Below are positions 51,166-60,092 of a stretch of 64,000 nt of DNA, one piece after another (the first letter of the stretch is position 1; every line of letters starts with the position of its first letter). The position numbers and the translations under genes are program-made. Below the pieces are notes generated by a model. It was not told where the DNA came from and searched no databases. It saw nothing but the letters and a program-made list of their open reading frames with translations. The DNA lies in NCBI GenBank assembly GCA_016207825.1, contig JACQZI010000018.1:18698-82697 (forward strand). The letters are read 5' to 3'. This stretch comes from Planctomycetota bacterium. Its GTDB lineage: Bacteria; Planctomycetota; MHYJ01; JACQXL01; JACQZI01.

Positions 51166-52635
51166 ATGAGAAAGAAATTATATTTCCTGGGTTCTCTTTT
51201 GCTTGTCTCGGTCCTTTTGGTGATTCAATGTTCAGCGTCCAAGCCGGCCGTCGCACAAAGCGAGACGCCTGACCCTGACCAACGAATCGGTAATCCGGAT
51301 AAAATAAAGTTTCCTCCCATCAAAATAGTCATCCCAAAACCGGGCAGGGTGGAACTGGATAACGGGATAGTACTTTATACCTTGGAAAACCATGAATTGC
51401 CTTTGACTGAAATAACTGTTCGTATCAAAACCGGTTCGCTATGCGAACCGCAGGATAAACTTGGCTTGGCTAGCCTGACTGCCGTTATGATGCGCAACGG
51501 CGGTATCGGCAAGCTTTCTCCCATGCAGGTTGATGAAAAGCTTGAAACAATGTGCGCCACGCTTAATGCCAGTTCCGAATACGAGGAGATTAATTTTACC
51601 CTGACAATGCTGAAAGATGATTTAGATGAAGGATTGAAACTTCTTTCAGATCTTTTGACTGCACCGCAGTTCGATGAAGAAAGGCTTAAATTCGAAAAAG
51701 CCCAGCTTGCCGAGTCTTTCAGGCGAGAAAACGATAAATCCGATGATATCGGTTACCGTAAAATCATTAAGATTATTTATCCGGAGCATCCTTACGGGAA
51801 TGTCCCGGCCGGCACAGCCGAAACCGTGGAATCTATTTCTCGGGGAGATATCGTTGGGTTCTATAATAGATATGTAAAACCGAACAATATCTTCGTGGCT
51901 GTCGGCGGTGATTTTAATGCTTCGGAAATCTTAAAGATGGTCCATGATAAATTGGGTAAATGGGAAAAGCAGGCGATTGATTTGCCTAAGCTTCCGTTGC
52001 TCGAATTAAAATACCAGAAATCTATTAATCTTGTCCCGAAGGAAGTAAACCAGACATCCATAATAATCGGGCATCTCGGCATAAAAAGAACCTCGCCGGA
52101 TTTTTTCCCCCTTATCGTGATGAATGCCATCCTGGGCGGTGCTTCCTCTTCGCGTCTGGAACATAGCGTCCGCGAGGAAAAAGGGCTGGCTTACGGCATC
52201 TGGAGTTATTTCATCATGCGCCGCGACCTGGGTGTTTTCCTCATCCAGACGGATACGAAAAATGAATCGGTCTCTGAAGTTACCGGGATTATCCTTGATG
52301 AGGTGGAAAAAATGCGCAATGAACCGGTGAAAGACGAGGAGCTTATACAGACAAAGGATTCTATTCTTAACGGCTTCGTTTTCCGCTTTGATAAAACCAG
52401 CCGGATTCTTGACCAGTATATCTATATCGAATACATGGGCATTTCTAAAGACTACCTGGAAACCTACCGTGATAATATTATGAAAGTGACCAAGGAGGAT
52501 ATCCAGAGGGTCGCCAGACAATATCTTCATCCTGAAGACTTTACATTTATGTATGTCGGCAACCGGGCGGATATCGAAAAACAGATCCAAGAATTTGGGG
52601 CAGTAAACATAATTAACCTGGAAGAGAAAAAATAA
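51166..52635 (+). CDS. M16 family protein without zinc motif (partner subunit)
   Basis: 489 residues. Signal peptide ending near Cys23 (VIQC, an imperfect lipobox), so periplasmic or lipid-anchored. M16 fold with RVELDNGIVLYTLENHELP, SSRLEHSVREEKGLAYGIWSYF (the Arg/Tyr pair used by M16 partner subunits) but LGLASLTAVMM in place of HxxEH, so no zinc site. It starts 12 bases after the active subunit. GGAG precedes the ATG. Confidence 0.9.
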   Translation: MRKKLYFLGSLLLVSVLLVIQCSASKPAVAQSETPDPDQRIGNPDKIKFPPIKIVIPKPGRVELDNGIVLYTLENHELPLTEITVRIKTGSLCEPQDKLGLASLTAVMMRNGGIGKLSPMQVDEKLETMCATLNASSEYEEINFTLTMLKDDLDEGLKLLSDLLTAPQFDEERLKFEKAQLAESFRRENDKSDDIGYRKIIKIIYPEHPYGNVPAGTAETVESISRGDIVGFYNRYVKPNNIFVAVGGDFNASEILKMVHDKLGKWEKQAIDLPKLPLLELKYQKSINLVPKEVNQTSIIIGHLGIKRTSPDFFPLIVMNAILGGASSSRLEHSVREEKGLAYGIWSYFIMRRDLGVFLIQTDTKNESVSEVTGIILDEVEKMRNEPVKDEELIQTKDSILNGFVFRFDKTSRILDQYIYIEYMGISKDYLETYRDNIMKVTKEDIQRVARQYLHPEDFTFMYVGNRADIEKQIQEFGAVNIINLEEKK

Positions 52636-52722
52636 ACTGCTTGCGCATGGAATAATTCCGTTGCTTTATTTGTTTATACATTATTAGGAAATATTCCGGG
52701 TTTTCTTTAAAAGGAGATCTCT

Positions 52723-53877
52723 ATGATGAAAATGCCTTCTAAGGTTTTGAGATGCGGTTTATTGCTGGTGCTCCTGGCTGCCACGGCCACTTTCGGCAAA
52801 GATGAAAAGAAAATAGATATCTGGCAACATGTCGATAAGCAAAAGGTTGAGAATGCGATTAAGAGCGGGCTGGCTTATTTGCTTGATTCTATCGAAAAAG
52901 GAAATCAGCTTTCGCCTTCCCTGGTTCCGCCTGGTGTTGACGGTTTATCCGCTGAGGAATTCGTTCTTTATACCTTGGTCAAGGGAGGTGTGGATAAAGA
53001 AGATCCCAACTTTAAGAAACTTCTGGAAAAAGTGCTTTCCAAGAAACTGGAGCGCACTTACCTCGTTTCTGTTTTGGCGATGGCGCTTGATGAAATAGAT
53101 AGGGTCGCTTACCAGGAAAAAATAGCCAACTGCGCCCAGTTCCTGATAGATAACCAGTGCAAAAACGGCCAATGGGATTACGGTAAGCCGACCGACCCGC
53201 TTGATTCTAAAGTCTTTGTTACCCCGTCAAAGCCCAAGGACGGTAAAGATAGCGGGACTGTTTCGGTGAAAAAGGTCCAGCTTGCCCGGCGCCGCGGCAA
53301 AGAAGGCCCGGCCACCGGCGATAATTCCAATACACAATATGCCTGCCTGGCGCTGCGTTCTTGTATGCAGGCAAGCATCGTCATTCCGCCCGAAGTTTTC
53401 CAGCTTACTGCGCAATTCCTGGAGAAAAAACAGCAGGCAGACGGCGGATGGGGATATGATTCCCCTCATGGTAACCAGATTTCTCCGGCTTATGGGAGTA
53501 TGAGCGTGGGTGCTTTGGGGAGCCTGATTATCTGCAAATTCTACCTGACAAAGAGAATTCCTGACCGCGATAATTCCGTGCTTAAAGGGTTTGACTGGGT
53601 CATCAAGAATTTTACGGTTACCGAAAACCCGAAATTCAAGCAGGGATTCTGGCATTATTATTACCTTTATGCCATGGAACGTTTGGGTGCATTTCTGGAA
53701 ACAGAGGAATTCGGTTCCAATTTGTGGTATCCGGTCGGTGCCAAGTTCCTCTTGGAAAAACAGGAAGCAAGCGGCAGTTGGAATCAGGGCAGGATTGATG
53801 ACACCTGTTTTGCCATCCTTTTCTTAAGAAGGGCGACTAAACCGCTCCGTGCAAAAGTCACCGGTGACAAGGAATAA
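52723..53877 (+). CDS. secreted squalene-cyclase/prenyltransferase-fold repeat protein 1
   Basis: 384 residues. Signal peptide at 1-25, then an alpha/alpha toroid with QW-like repeats: FLIDNQCKNGQWDYG, FLEKKQQADGGWGYDSP and LLEKQEASGSWNQG, then DDTCFAILFLRRA. No DxDD acid motif of squalene-hopene cyclase, so probably not a cyclase. A Lys/Pro-rich insert (about 165-195) sits in the middle. Secreted proteins of this kind are many in planctomycetes; function unknown. AAAGGAG precedes the ATG. Its stop abuts the stop of the convergent dehydrogenase with no gap. Confidence 0.85.
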   Translation: MMKMPSKVLRCGLLLVLLAATATFGKDEKKIDIWQHVDKQKVENAIKSGLAYLLDSIEKGNQLSPSLVPPGVDGLSAEEFVLYTLVKGGVDKEDPNFKKLLEKVLSKKLERTYLVSVLAMALDEIDRVAYQEKIANCAQFLIDNQCKNGQWDYGKPTDPLDSKVFVTPSKPKDGKDSGTVSVKKVQLARRRGKEGPATGDNSNTQYACLALRSCMQASIVIPPEVFQLTAQFLEKKQQADGGWGYDSPHGNQISPAYGSMSVGALGSLIICKFYLTKRIPDRDNSVLKGFDWVIKNFTVTENPKFKQGFWHYYYLYAMERLGAFLETEEFGSNLWYPVGAKFLLEKQEASGSWNQGRIDDTCFAILFLRRATKPLRAKVTGDKE

Positions 53878-55029
53878 TTATTTCCGCTGTCCTAGCACAA
53901 ACGAGGAAATAATCATCTTCTGGATATTCGACGTCCCTTCCACAATCTGGAAACTCTTGGCGTCTCTCAGGCGGCGTTCCACCGGGTATTCTGATGAGAA
54001 TCCGTAAGATCCGAATATTTTAACCGCTTCGTTGGTTGCCTTGACGGCGGTCTCGGCGGCGAAATACTTTGCCGTGGAAACTTCCAGTGTATTCTTGATG
54101 CCTTTGTCTTTGAGGTAAGCGGCGCGATAAACCAGCATCCGGGCAGCTTGTGTTTCCACGAACATCTCGGCCAACTGGCTCTGGATCATTTCGTATTCGG
54201 CTATTTTCTTGCCGAACTGTTCGCGTTCGTTGGCGTATTTGACTGCGGCGTCCAGCGCTCCCTGGGCTACCCCGACCGCACGGCAGGCACAACTCAAGCG
54301 GGTGTTATCCAGCATGCCCATGCATATCTTGAATCCGTCTCCGGTTTTTCCCAAAAGCGCGCTCTTGGGTATTTTGGCGTCTTCAAAAATCACCTCGCCG
54401 GTCGGCGCGCAATGCAACCCTAGTTTTGTTTCTATGGCGCGTGTGGTGACTCCCTTGGTGTTTTTCAGTTCCACCGCGAAGGCGGACATGCCTTTGTGCT
54501 TCTGCGTAGGGTCTGTATAAGCGTAAACGATTCCAATATCAGCTACCTGTGCGTTGGAAATCCAGGTTTTGGCACCATTCAAAAGCCAGTGGTCGCCTTT
54601 ATCCACGGCCAGCGATTTCATCGAGGCGACATCAGAGCCGGAATTGGGTTCGGTAATGGCAAAGCATCCCATGAATTCCCCCGTTACCAGCTTGGGTATA
54701 TATTTTTTCTTATGCTCCTCCGTGCCCCAGGCAAGCAAAACCTGCCCTGGCCCGATGGTCTGCATATTGAAAGGCAACCCATAAGAAGCGCTCACCCGGG
54801 CGATTTCCTCGTTCATGATGACCGTTGCGAGCATCCCGACGCCTGTCCCGCCGTATTGTTCGGGGATGACCCCGCCGAAAAATCCAAGCTCGCCCATCTG
54901 CCTGACTATTTCCGGGCGGAATTTATGCTCGGCTTCGTCTTTTTCCACAATCGGGGCGATTTCTTTTTCCGCGAAATCGCGGGCTACCTTTTTCATTTCC
55001 AGTAATTCTTCGGTCATTTCAAAATCCAT
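53878..55029 (-). CDS. acyl-CoA dehydrogenase
   Basis: 383 residues. FAD enzyme removing two hydrogens from acyl-CoA. Seen: MTEELLEMKKVARDFAEKEI, CFAITEPNSGSDVASM and WISNAQVADI of the middle beta domain, and the catalytic base Glu in the IVEGTSNIQ loop. I start at ATG 55029 with GGGGAGGA upstream; the frame is open to GTG 55050. A second dehydrogenase lies 133 bases upstream in the same direction; no electron-transfer flavoprotein gene is near. Confidence 0.94.
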   Translation of the reverse strand: MDFEMTEELLEMKKVARDFAEKEIAPIVEKDEAEHKFRPEIVRQMGELGFFGGVIPEQYGGTGVGMLATVIMNEEIARVSASYGLPFNMQTIGPGQVLLAWGTEEHKKKYIPKLVTGEFMGCFAITEPNSGSDVASMKSLAVDKGDHWLLNGAKTWISNAQVADIGIVYAYTDPTQKHKGMSAFAVELKNTKGVTTRAIETKLGLHCAPTGEVIFEDAKIPKSALLGKTGDGFKICMGMLDNTRLSCACRAVGVAQGALDAAVKYANEREQFGKKIAEYEMIQSQLAEMFVETQAARMLVYRAAYLKDKGIKNTLEVSTAKYFAAETAVKATNEAVKIFGSYGFSSEYPVERRLRDAKSFQIVEGTSNIQKMIISSFVLGQRK

Positions 55030-55048
55030 ATTTATTCCTCCCCTTATC

Positions 55049-55160
55049 ACGAAAACACGAAATTATTTCGAGCCTTCATTTCTTTTCGGGCTTTCGCCCC
55101 GCTCCACTCCGTTTCGGGGACACCCGATTGATAGGGAGTCCCATACCGAAGGTGTGGGGT
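55049..55160. repeat. interspersed repeat between the two dehydrogenase genes
   Basis: CACGAAAACACGAAATT (55049-55065) matches the word in ABC operon 1 (4917-4971). CGGGGACACCCGAT and GGGAGTCCCA within 55115-55143 match 37007-37034. Short GC stems (CGCCCCGC with GCGGGG-like words) make the region foldable. Confidence 0.6.
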
Positions 55161-55162
55161 GT

Positions 55163-56308
55163 TTATAACTTTCCTATTATGTTTCTGGCAATCACAATCC
55201 TCTGGACTTCGGAAGTGCCTTCTCCGATTTCAGTTAGTTTGGCATCCCGGTAATACCGTTCCACCTGGTATTCATTCATATAACCATAACCGCCCATAAT
55301 CTGGATGGCGCTCTTGGTGGCGCGCATGGCGGTTTCAGATGCAAAGAGTTTTGCCATGGCGGATTCCTTGCCGAATGGTTTGCCTTCCTCCATAAGATGC
55401 GCTGCGTGGTAAATCAAGTGGCGCGAGGCTTCTATCTCGGTTGCCATATCGGCTATCATCATCTGGATTGCCTGGAAGGAGCCTATGGGTTTGCCGAACT
55501 GCTGGCGTTCCCTGACGTAAGGAAGGGCTTTATCCAGCGCTCCCTGGGCGATTCCCAATGCCAAAGCGCCGATGCTGATCCTGCCCCCATCCAAAGTTTT
55601 CATCAGGTTTTTAAAGCCGTCGCCTTCCTTACCCAGCAAGTTTTCCTCCGGCACGAAGCAGTCCTCAAAAATAAGTTCACATGTATCAGAGCCGCGCAGG
55701 CCCAGTTTATCCTCTTTCTTACCGCTTTTAAATCCCTTAAAACTGCTTTCTATGATAAAAGTGCTCAATCCATAAGAGCCTTTTGCATTCATATCGGTTT
55801 TGGCGAGTACTACAAAGCTTTTTCCCACGCTGGCATTGGTGATGAATATTTTGGAGCCGTTAATGATGTAGCCGCCTTTGGTTTTTTTGGCGGTGGTCCG
55901 TGTCGCGCCGGCATCAGAACCGGCTTCCGGCTCGGTCAGCCCCATTCCGCCCAGGTATTTGCCGCTTGCCAGGGGAGTAAGGTATTTATTTTTCTGCTCT
56001 TCCGTGCCGAAGGCGTAAATGGGGAAAGAGCCCAGCGATGTATGGGCAGCTAAAGTAATGGAGGTTGAGCCACAGACGCGCGCCAGTTCCTCAACCGCGA
56101 GGATGTAGCTAAGCTCTCCTGCCTCCGCGCCGCCGTATTCTATGGGCCAGGGGATGCCCAGGAGATTAAGCTGGGCCATCTTTTTTATGGTCTCGTGCGG
56201 GAATTCGCTTGATTTATCAATCTTCCTCGCAATCGGTTCTACTTCTTTAAGCGCGAACTCGCGGACCGTTTCCCGGATTAGTTTTTGTTCTTCAGTCAGT
56301 TCTATCAT
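55163..56308 (-). CDS. acyl-CoA dehydrogenase (second copy)
   Basis: 381 residues, full length. MIELTEEQKLIRETVREFAL at the start, GMGLTEPEAGSDAGATRTTA, FITNASVGKSFVVLAKT, and Glu in IGEGTSEVQR as catalytic base. Closer to the short-chain/butyryl type than its neighbour by these motifs (inference). No strong promoter read; TTGAAT with an 18-base spacer and TATACT lies at about 56326-56355. Confidence 0.94.
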   Translation of the reverse strand: MIELTEEQKLIRETVREFALKEVEPIARKIDKSSEFPHETIKKMAQLNLLGIPWPIEYGGAEAGELSYILAVEELARVCGSTSITLAAHTSLGSFPIYAFGTEEQKNKYLTPLASGKYLGGMGLTEPEAGSDAGATRTTAKKTKGGYIINGSKIFITNASVGKSFVVLAKTDMNAKGSYGLSTFIIESSFKGFKSGKKEDKLGLRGSDTCELIFEDCFVPEENLLGKEGDGFKNLMKTLDGGRISIGALALGIAQGALDKALPYVRERQQFGKPIGSFQAIQMMIADMATEIEASRHLIYHAAHLMEEGKPFGKESAMAKLFASETAMRATKSAIQIMGGYGYMNEYQVERYYRDAKLTEIGEGTSEVQRIVIARNIIGKL

Positions 56309-56430
56309 AAACAGGAATGCGTAGTATACATATAATAATATAAACTATTCAAGAAAATCCGGGTTTTCGTTAAAAACAGTCCGCCGGCTTTTATAAAGAA
56401 AGTAACGGCTGTATGGTTGCTTTGCCTGTT

Positions 56431-57624
56431 TTATTCTTTCTTCGTTTCCGGTTCGTCGCCTGTAAAGTTGGCCTTAAGGGTGGGAGTGGCGAGTTTTAGG
56501 AAAAGAATGGCGAAGCAGGTGTCCGCGATGACCGTGCTGTGGACATCGTCGCCCGGCGCGTTCCAGCTGCCGTCTTTTGCGCTCTGGTTTTCTACGAGGT
56601 ATTTGGCGCCCTCCAGATACCAGTCGCGGTTGCCGAGCTGTTTTACTCCGAGTACCGCACCGACGCGCTCCACCCCGTAAATGTAATAATATTGCCAGGC
56701 TTGTTCTCCACCCCAGCCTTTCATGATGGAGTTTGCCGCCCCGGGGTTGCCGTCGAACTTGAGTTGGCTTCCCAGCCAGTTTAAACCCCTGTTTATGCAT
56801 TGATCCTGGGTGATATCCTTTTTAAGGTAAAACTTGGCGATAGCCGAGCCGCAGACTGCGGCGCAGGTCATGCTTCCGTAAGATGAGGTGTCCGGTGCTC
56901 CCTCAACGCTGTATCCCCATCCGCCGTCGCCCATCTGGTTTTTTTCAAACCAGTCTGCAGCTGCCTGCCAGGTCTCGTCCGGTATATCCACACCGGCGCG
57001 GGCGGACGAGCGCAACCCCAGAAGTGCGAATTGGGTATTGGAATTATCACCGCTTAGCTGGGTTTTCTTCTGGTCGGTTTTACGGGTTACTTTTATCTTA
57101 AAAAATGGTTTCTCTTTTTCCTTCTTGGCGTTTTTGGTTTCGCCTTCACCGGTGATGATTGCTTCAAGCGTTTTGGCAGATTCCTTGGTCACAACCGGCA
57201 GGTTTGAGCCTTCTTTATAAAGGCAATTGTAATTCCACTGGCCGTTCTGCGCCTGCGAATCCACCAGCGCCTGGGCGCATTCGGCAAGCCGGTATTGATG
57301 TTTGTAGCGGTCGGCCATTTCTAGGACCATTGCCGTCACCGCGGTGTTATAGACTTGTTGAAGCTTGCCCTTGCTTACATCAGCGATTCCCGCGGCAAGG
57401 TTTCCGTTCTTTTTAGGGTCGACGCCGGCGTGGAGCATTGTCAAGACGACCAGTTCTTTTTCGCGCCCTTTCATTCCCTTTGAGGTCAGGTATTTTATGC
57501 CTTTATCTATTGCCGCGTTTATTTTCTTCTGGGTTTCTTCGTCAGCCGAATAAACGCTGGTAAAAGGCAGCCAGCAAAGAAGAGCCAAAAAAGCAAAGGC
57601 GAGTATCAATTTGGTGTGTTTCAT
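56431..57624 (-). CDS. secreted squalene-cyclase/prenyltransferase-fold repeat protein 2
   Basis: 397 residues, homologous to 52723-53877 through the length: signal peptide at 1-27, ALVDSQAQNGQWNYNC, GDNSNTQFALLGLRSSARAG, FEKNQMGDGGWGYSVEG, YGSMTCAAVCGSAIAKFYL and ADTCFAILFLKLATP. It also has a Lys-rich middle insert and no DxDD motif. The two genes point toward each other across the two acyl-CoA dehydrogenases. GAAAGGAAC precedes the ATG; promoter at 57665-57692. Confidence 0.87.
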   Translation of the reverse strand: MKHTKLILAFAFLALLCWLPFTSVYSADEETQKKINAAIDKGIKYLTSKGMKGREKELVVLTMLHAGVDPKKNGNLAAGIADVSKGKLQQVYNTAVTAMVLEMADRYKHQYRLAECAQALVDSQAQNGQWNYNCLYKEGSNLPVVTKESAKTLEAIITGEGETKNAKKEKEKPFFKIKVTRKTDQKKTQLSGDNSNTQFALLGLRSSARAGVDIPDETWQAAADWFEKNQMGDGGWGYSVEGAPDTSSYGSMTCAAVCGSAIAKFYLKKDITQDQCINRGLNWLGSQLKFDGNPGAANSIMKGWGGEQAWQYYYIYGVERVGAVLGVKQLGNRDWYLEGAKYLVENQSAKDGSWNAPGDDVHSTVIADTCFAILFLKLATPTLKANFTGDEPETKKE

Positions 57625-57664
57625 GGAATGGTTCCTTTCAAATAAAATTATGAATTATATATTA

Positions 57665-57692
57665 ATAATACCCATTTTACTGCGGCTGTCAA
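57665..57692 (-). promoter_or_regulatory. promoter of squalene-cyclase-fold gene 2
   Basis: Minus-strand TTGACA (57692-57687), 16-base spacer, TATTAT (57670-57665), about 40 bases before the ATG. Confidence 0.68.
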
Positions 57693-57758
57693 GCTTTTTC
57701 CGTTAACCTCTGATAATTCCACTCGGCTTGTTAAAGTCAAACAGCGGGATTAAATGGA

Positions 57759-59024
57759 TTAAGCGGAAAGTCCGGCATCTGATTTGCAGGCAACCGTTCC
57801 CTCTTCAGATTTACGGAAGAAAATATAAAAGAATATTGCGGAAAGCGAATATAAACCGACCGCAATATAAAACGAAAGGATATAATTGCCCTTTAAAACC
57901 GTTCCGAAGACCCATGCGGATATCGCCCAGGACAGGCTCCAGGTGATGCTAAGAAACGCGTTTAACATTCCCTGTTCCTCTTTCCTGCACATCTCAATCA
58001 GCAGGGTGTTTGAAATAGGGCTCCCCATATTCATCAGGACCGATCGCATGATAAAAGCCGCCACTGCCAGCCGGATATCTGTGGTCAACGCCAGGACGAG
58101 TATAAAGGGAATGGAAACACATTGTGTTAAAACTATGGTATTGACCTTGCCCAGCTTTTCCGATAAGACCGGTGCAATCAAGACACCCGCCGCCATGGTG
58201 ACGGATTGGAGCGCCATGTAAAATCCGATGGCGCCGTCCGAAGAATTGAAAATATCCCTGAAGTAAAGGTTGATGAACTGGACAATCATCCCCGCGCCGA
58301 TTCCGACGAGTCCCGAAGGTATGCTCGCCTTGGCGAAAAATTTCCAGTTCCATCCGGCAAAGCCGGAAAGCTTTATTTTTCTGTCCGGTTCGCCCGGCTC
58401 GTGTTTGGCAGGCCTGATAAAAAAGAGCGGTATCGTCCCTGCCAGCCCGGCAAGCATGCCGCCCATGATGATATAGCGGTAACCGGCAAGCGACTCGACT
58501 CCAAAACTGTTAAGCATATCCTTGATTGTCCCGCCGATGACGTTCCCGAAAACGCCTCCGGATATCATGATGATAAAAGTAAGGCTGAAAATATAAGTCC
58601 GTTCCGTTGTCCCGGAATTGGACATGATGAACGGCCCGTAAACCACCCTGATAAAGGTTTCGCAGGCGAATGCCGCGAAAATCATGGGCAAAAAGAGCGC
58701 CATATTCAAAGTGGCCATTGCCGCGACAAAGAAAACGATTGCGCTAATTTGAGCGATGATTAAAATCCGTTTTTGGCTGTAGCGTCCGGCAAGGTATCCG
58801 GCCGGGAGTGCCGCAAGGACCGCGGCGATTAAGGTCAATGCCTGGATATTCCCGATTGCCTTGTTGTCGAATCCGGCGGTTTTGAGGTAGAGGTTAAAGA
58901 AAAGGAAGTAGAAGGAAATGCCGACTCCGGAAATCAATTGGGAGATGAGTAACAGCCGGATATTCCGGTTAAAGAGCCTTATCCGGTTCCAGTAGGCGGC
59001 CAGGAAGCCGAAAACGTGTTTCAT
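57759..59024 (-). CDS. major facilitator superfamily transporter
   Basis: 421 residues with 12 predicted membrane helices. The loop between helices 2 and 3 reads GYLAGRYSQKRILII, the MFS signature region, and a basic loop (RPAKHEPGEPDRKIK) divides the two halves. Substrate unknown. The -10 box ends 6 bases before the ATG with no Shine-Dalgarno, predicting a leaderless mRNA. Confidence 0.9.
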   Translation of the reverse strand: MKHVFGFLAAYWNRIRLFNRNIRLLLISQLISGVGISFYFLFFNLYLKTAGFDNKAIGNIQALTLIAAVLAALPAGYLAGRYSQKRILIIAQISAIVFFVAAMATLNMALFLPMIFAAFACETFIRVVYGPFIMSNSGTTERTYIFSLTFIIMISGGVFGNVIGGTIKDMLNSFGVESLAGYRYIIMGGMLAGLAGTIPLFFIRPAKHEPGEPDRKIKLSGFAGWNWKFFAKASIPSGLVGIGAGMIVQFINLYFRDIFNSSDGAIGFYMALQSVTMAAGVLIAPVLSEKLGKVNTIVLTQCVSIPFILVLALTTDIRLAVAAFIMRSVLMNMGSPISNTLLIEMCRKEEQGMLNAFLSITWSLSWAISAWVFGTVLKGNYILSFYIAVGLYSLSAIFFYIFFRKSEEGTVACKSDAGLSA

Positions 59025-59030
59025 TAAGCA

Positions 59031-59059
59031 AATATAACTCTAATCCAGCCGTAACGCAA
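59031..59059 (-). promoter_or_regulatory. promoter of the MFS gene
   Basis: Minus-strand TTGCGT (59059-59054), 17-base spacer, TATATT (59036-59031), 6 bases before ATG 59024. Confidence 0.68.
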
Positions 59060-59168
59060 GCAAAATTAATTCTTATCCGAAGGGAGAAAAGCGGGAGAAA
59101 CAAACCCTAATGATGGGGAGTCCCTGTCACATACTAACTATTATCGTATTGTTTGCAGAGAAGGTTTA

Positions 59169-59256
59169 GTGTACATATGAGGGTATAGCGCATAGGCTAT
59201 AAAGGTGCAGGCCATAGTATATGAAGGTCGAGTACGCAGGTCCCTATATTGTACAA
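59169..59256 (+). repeat. short degenerate array, period about 22 bp
   Basis: Units of 22 bases can be set at 59169, 59191, 59213 and 59235; the middle two share CATAG, TATA/TAT and AAGGT (CATAGGCTATAAAGGTG; CATAGTATATGAAGGTC). Weaker than the other arrays. Confidence 0.35.
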
Positions 59257-59277
59257 TTCATTTTTGGCCGCCCTCTT

Positions 59278-60033
59278 TCATTGTTTTTTATCACCCAGGA
59301 GTTTTTCCATGACGTCGCGGGCGTCCTGGTTTGAGGGGTCAAGTTCAAGGGCTTTCTCGAAATCAGCCCTGGATTTTTCGTAATCACCTTTGGCGTAATA
59401 AATCAGCCCTCTCTGGATATAAGGAATCGGGTCGTTGGGTTTTATCTCTATGGCTTTCCCGTAATCGGCAATCGCTTCTTCATGTTTTCCTTCCAGATAA
59501 TGCACCATCCCGCGTGCCACGTAGGCGGGGATGAATCCCGTCTTAATATCAATAGCCTTGGTGAAATCCTTGATTGCGCTTTCGTATTTCTTCAGCGCCT
59601 GGCAGGCAAGCCCGCGCGCCAAAAGAACCTCCGTATTCCTCGGATTCAAGGCAAGCGCCGAGGTGTAATCCATTACCGCTTTTTCCATATCTCCCTTGTT
59701 CTTGTAAGAATTGCCCCTTCCTATATAGGCATCCGCATTTTCCTTTTCCAGTTTTATGACCACGCTGAAATCCATGATGGCTTTGTCGAAATTTTCCATA
59801 TTGAAATAAACTTTCGCCCTTTCGAAATAGGCGGCGGCGAAATAGGGGCTTAAGGAGACGGCTTTGTTGAATTCTTCGATTGCCTGGTAATCCCTGCTTT
59901 CCGCGGCGTATTGAATGCCCAGTTTTAAGTGGGGGGAGGCATCCATGTTTTTGAGTGTCTTGTCGGAAGTGCAGCCGGATATGAGCACTGCTAAAACCAG
60001 GATTAGTAATATTCCGGAAGCTGAATCCTTCAT
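59278..60033 (-). CDS. TPR lipoprotein (second of pair)
   Basis: 251 residues. Lipoprotein signal MKDSASGILLILVLAVLISGC, then six or so TPR units (AIEEFNKAVSLSPYFAAAYF, AIMDFSVVIKLEKENADAYI, AIKDFTKAIDIKTGFIPAYV, AIADYGKAIEIKPNDPIPYI, SRADFEKALELDPSNQDA). I start at ATG 60033 so the signal peptide has normal length; a GTG at 60096 overlapping the stop of the upstream TPR gene is also possible and would add 21 residues. Probably a periplasmic scaffold; partner unknown. Confidence 0.85.
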   Translation of the reverse strand: MKDSASGILLILVLAVLISGCTSDKTLKNMDASPHLKLGIQYAAESRDYQAIEEFNKAVSLSPYFAAAYFERAKVYFNMENFDKAIMDFSVVIKLEKENADAYIGRGNSYKNKGDMEKAVMDYTSALALNPRNTEVLLARGLACQALKKYESAIKDFTKAIDIKTGFIPAYVARGMVHYLEGKHEEAIADYGKAIEIKPNDPIPYIQRGLIYYAKGDYEKSRADFEKALELDPSNQDARDVMEKLLGDKKQ

Positions 60034-60092
60034 CTTGCCCGCGCACCAGGTGCGGTGCAGGGCTTCGCTCCAAGAAACGATTTTTTCCGGCT

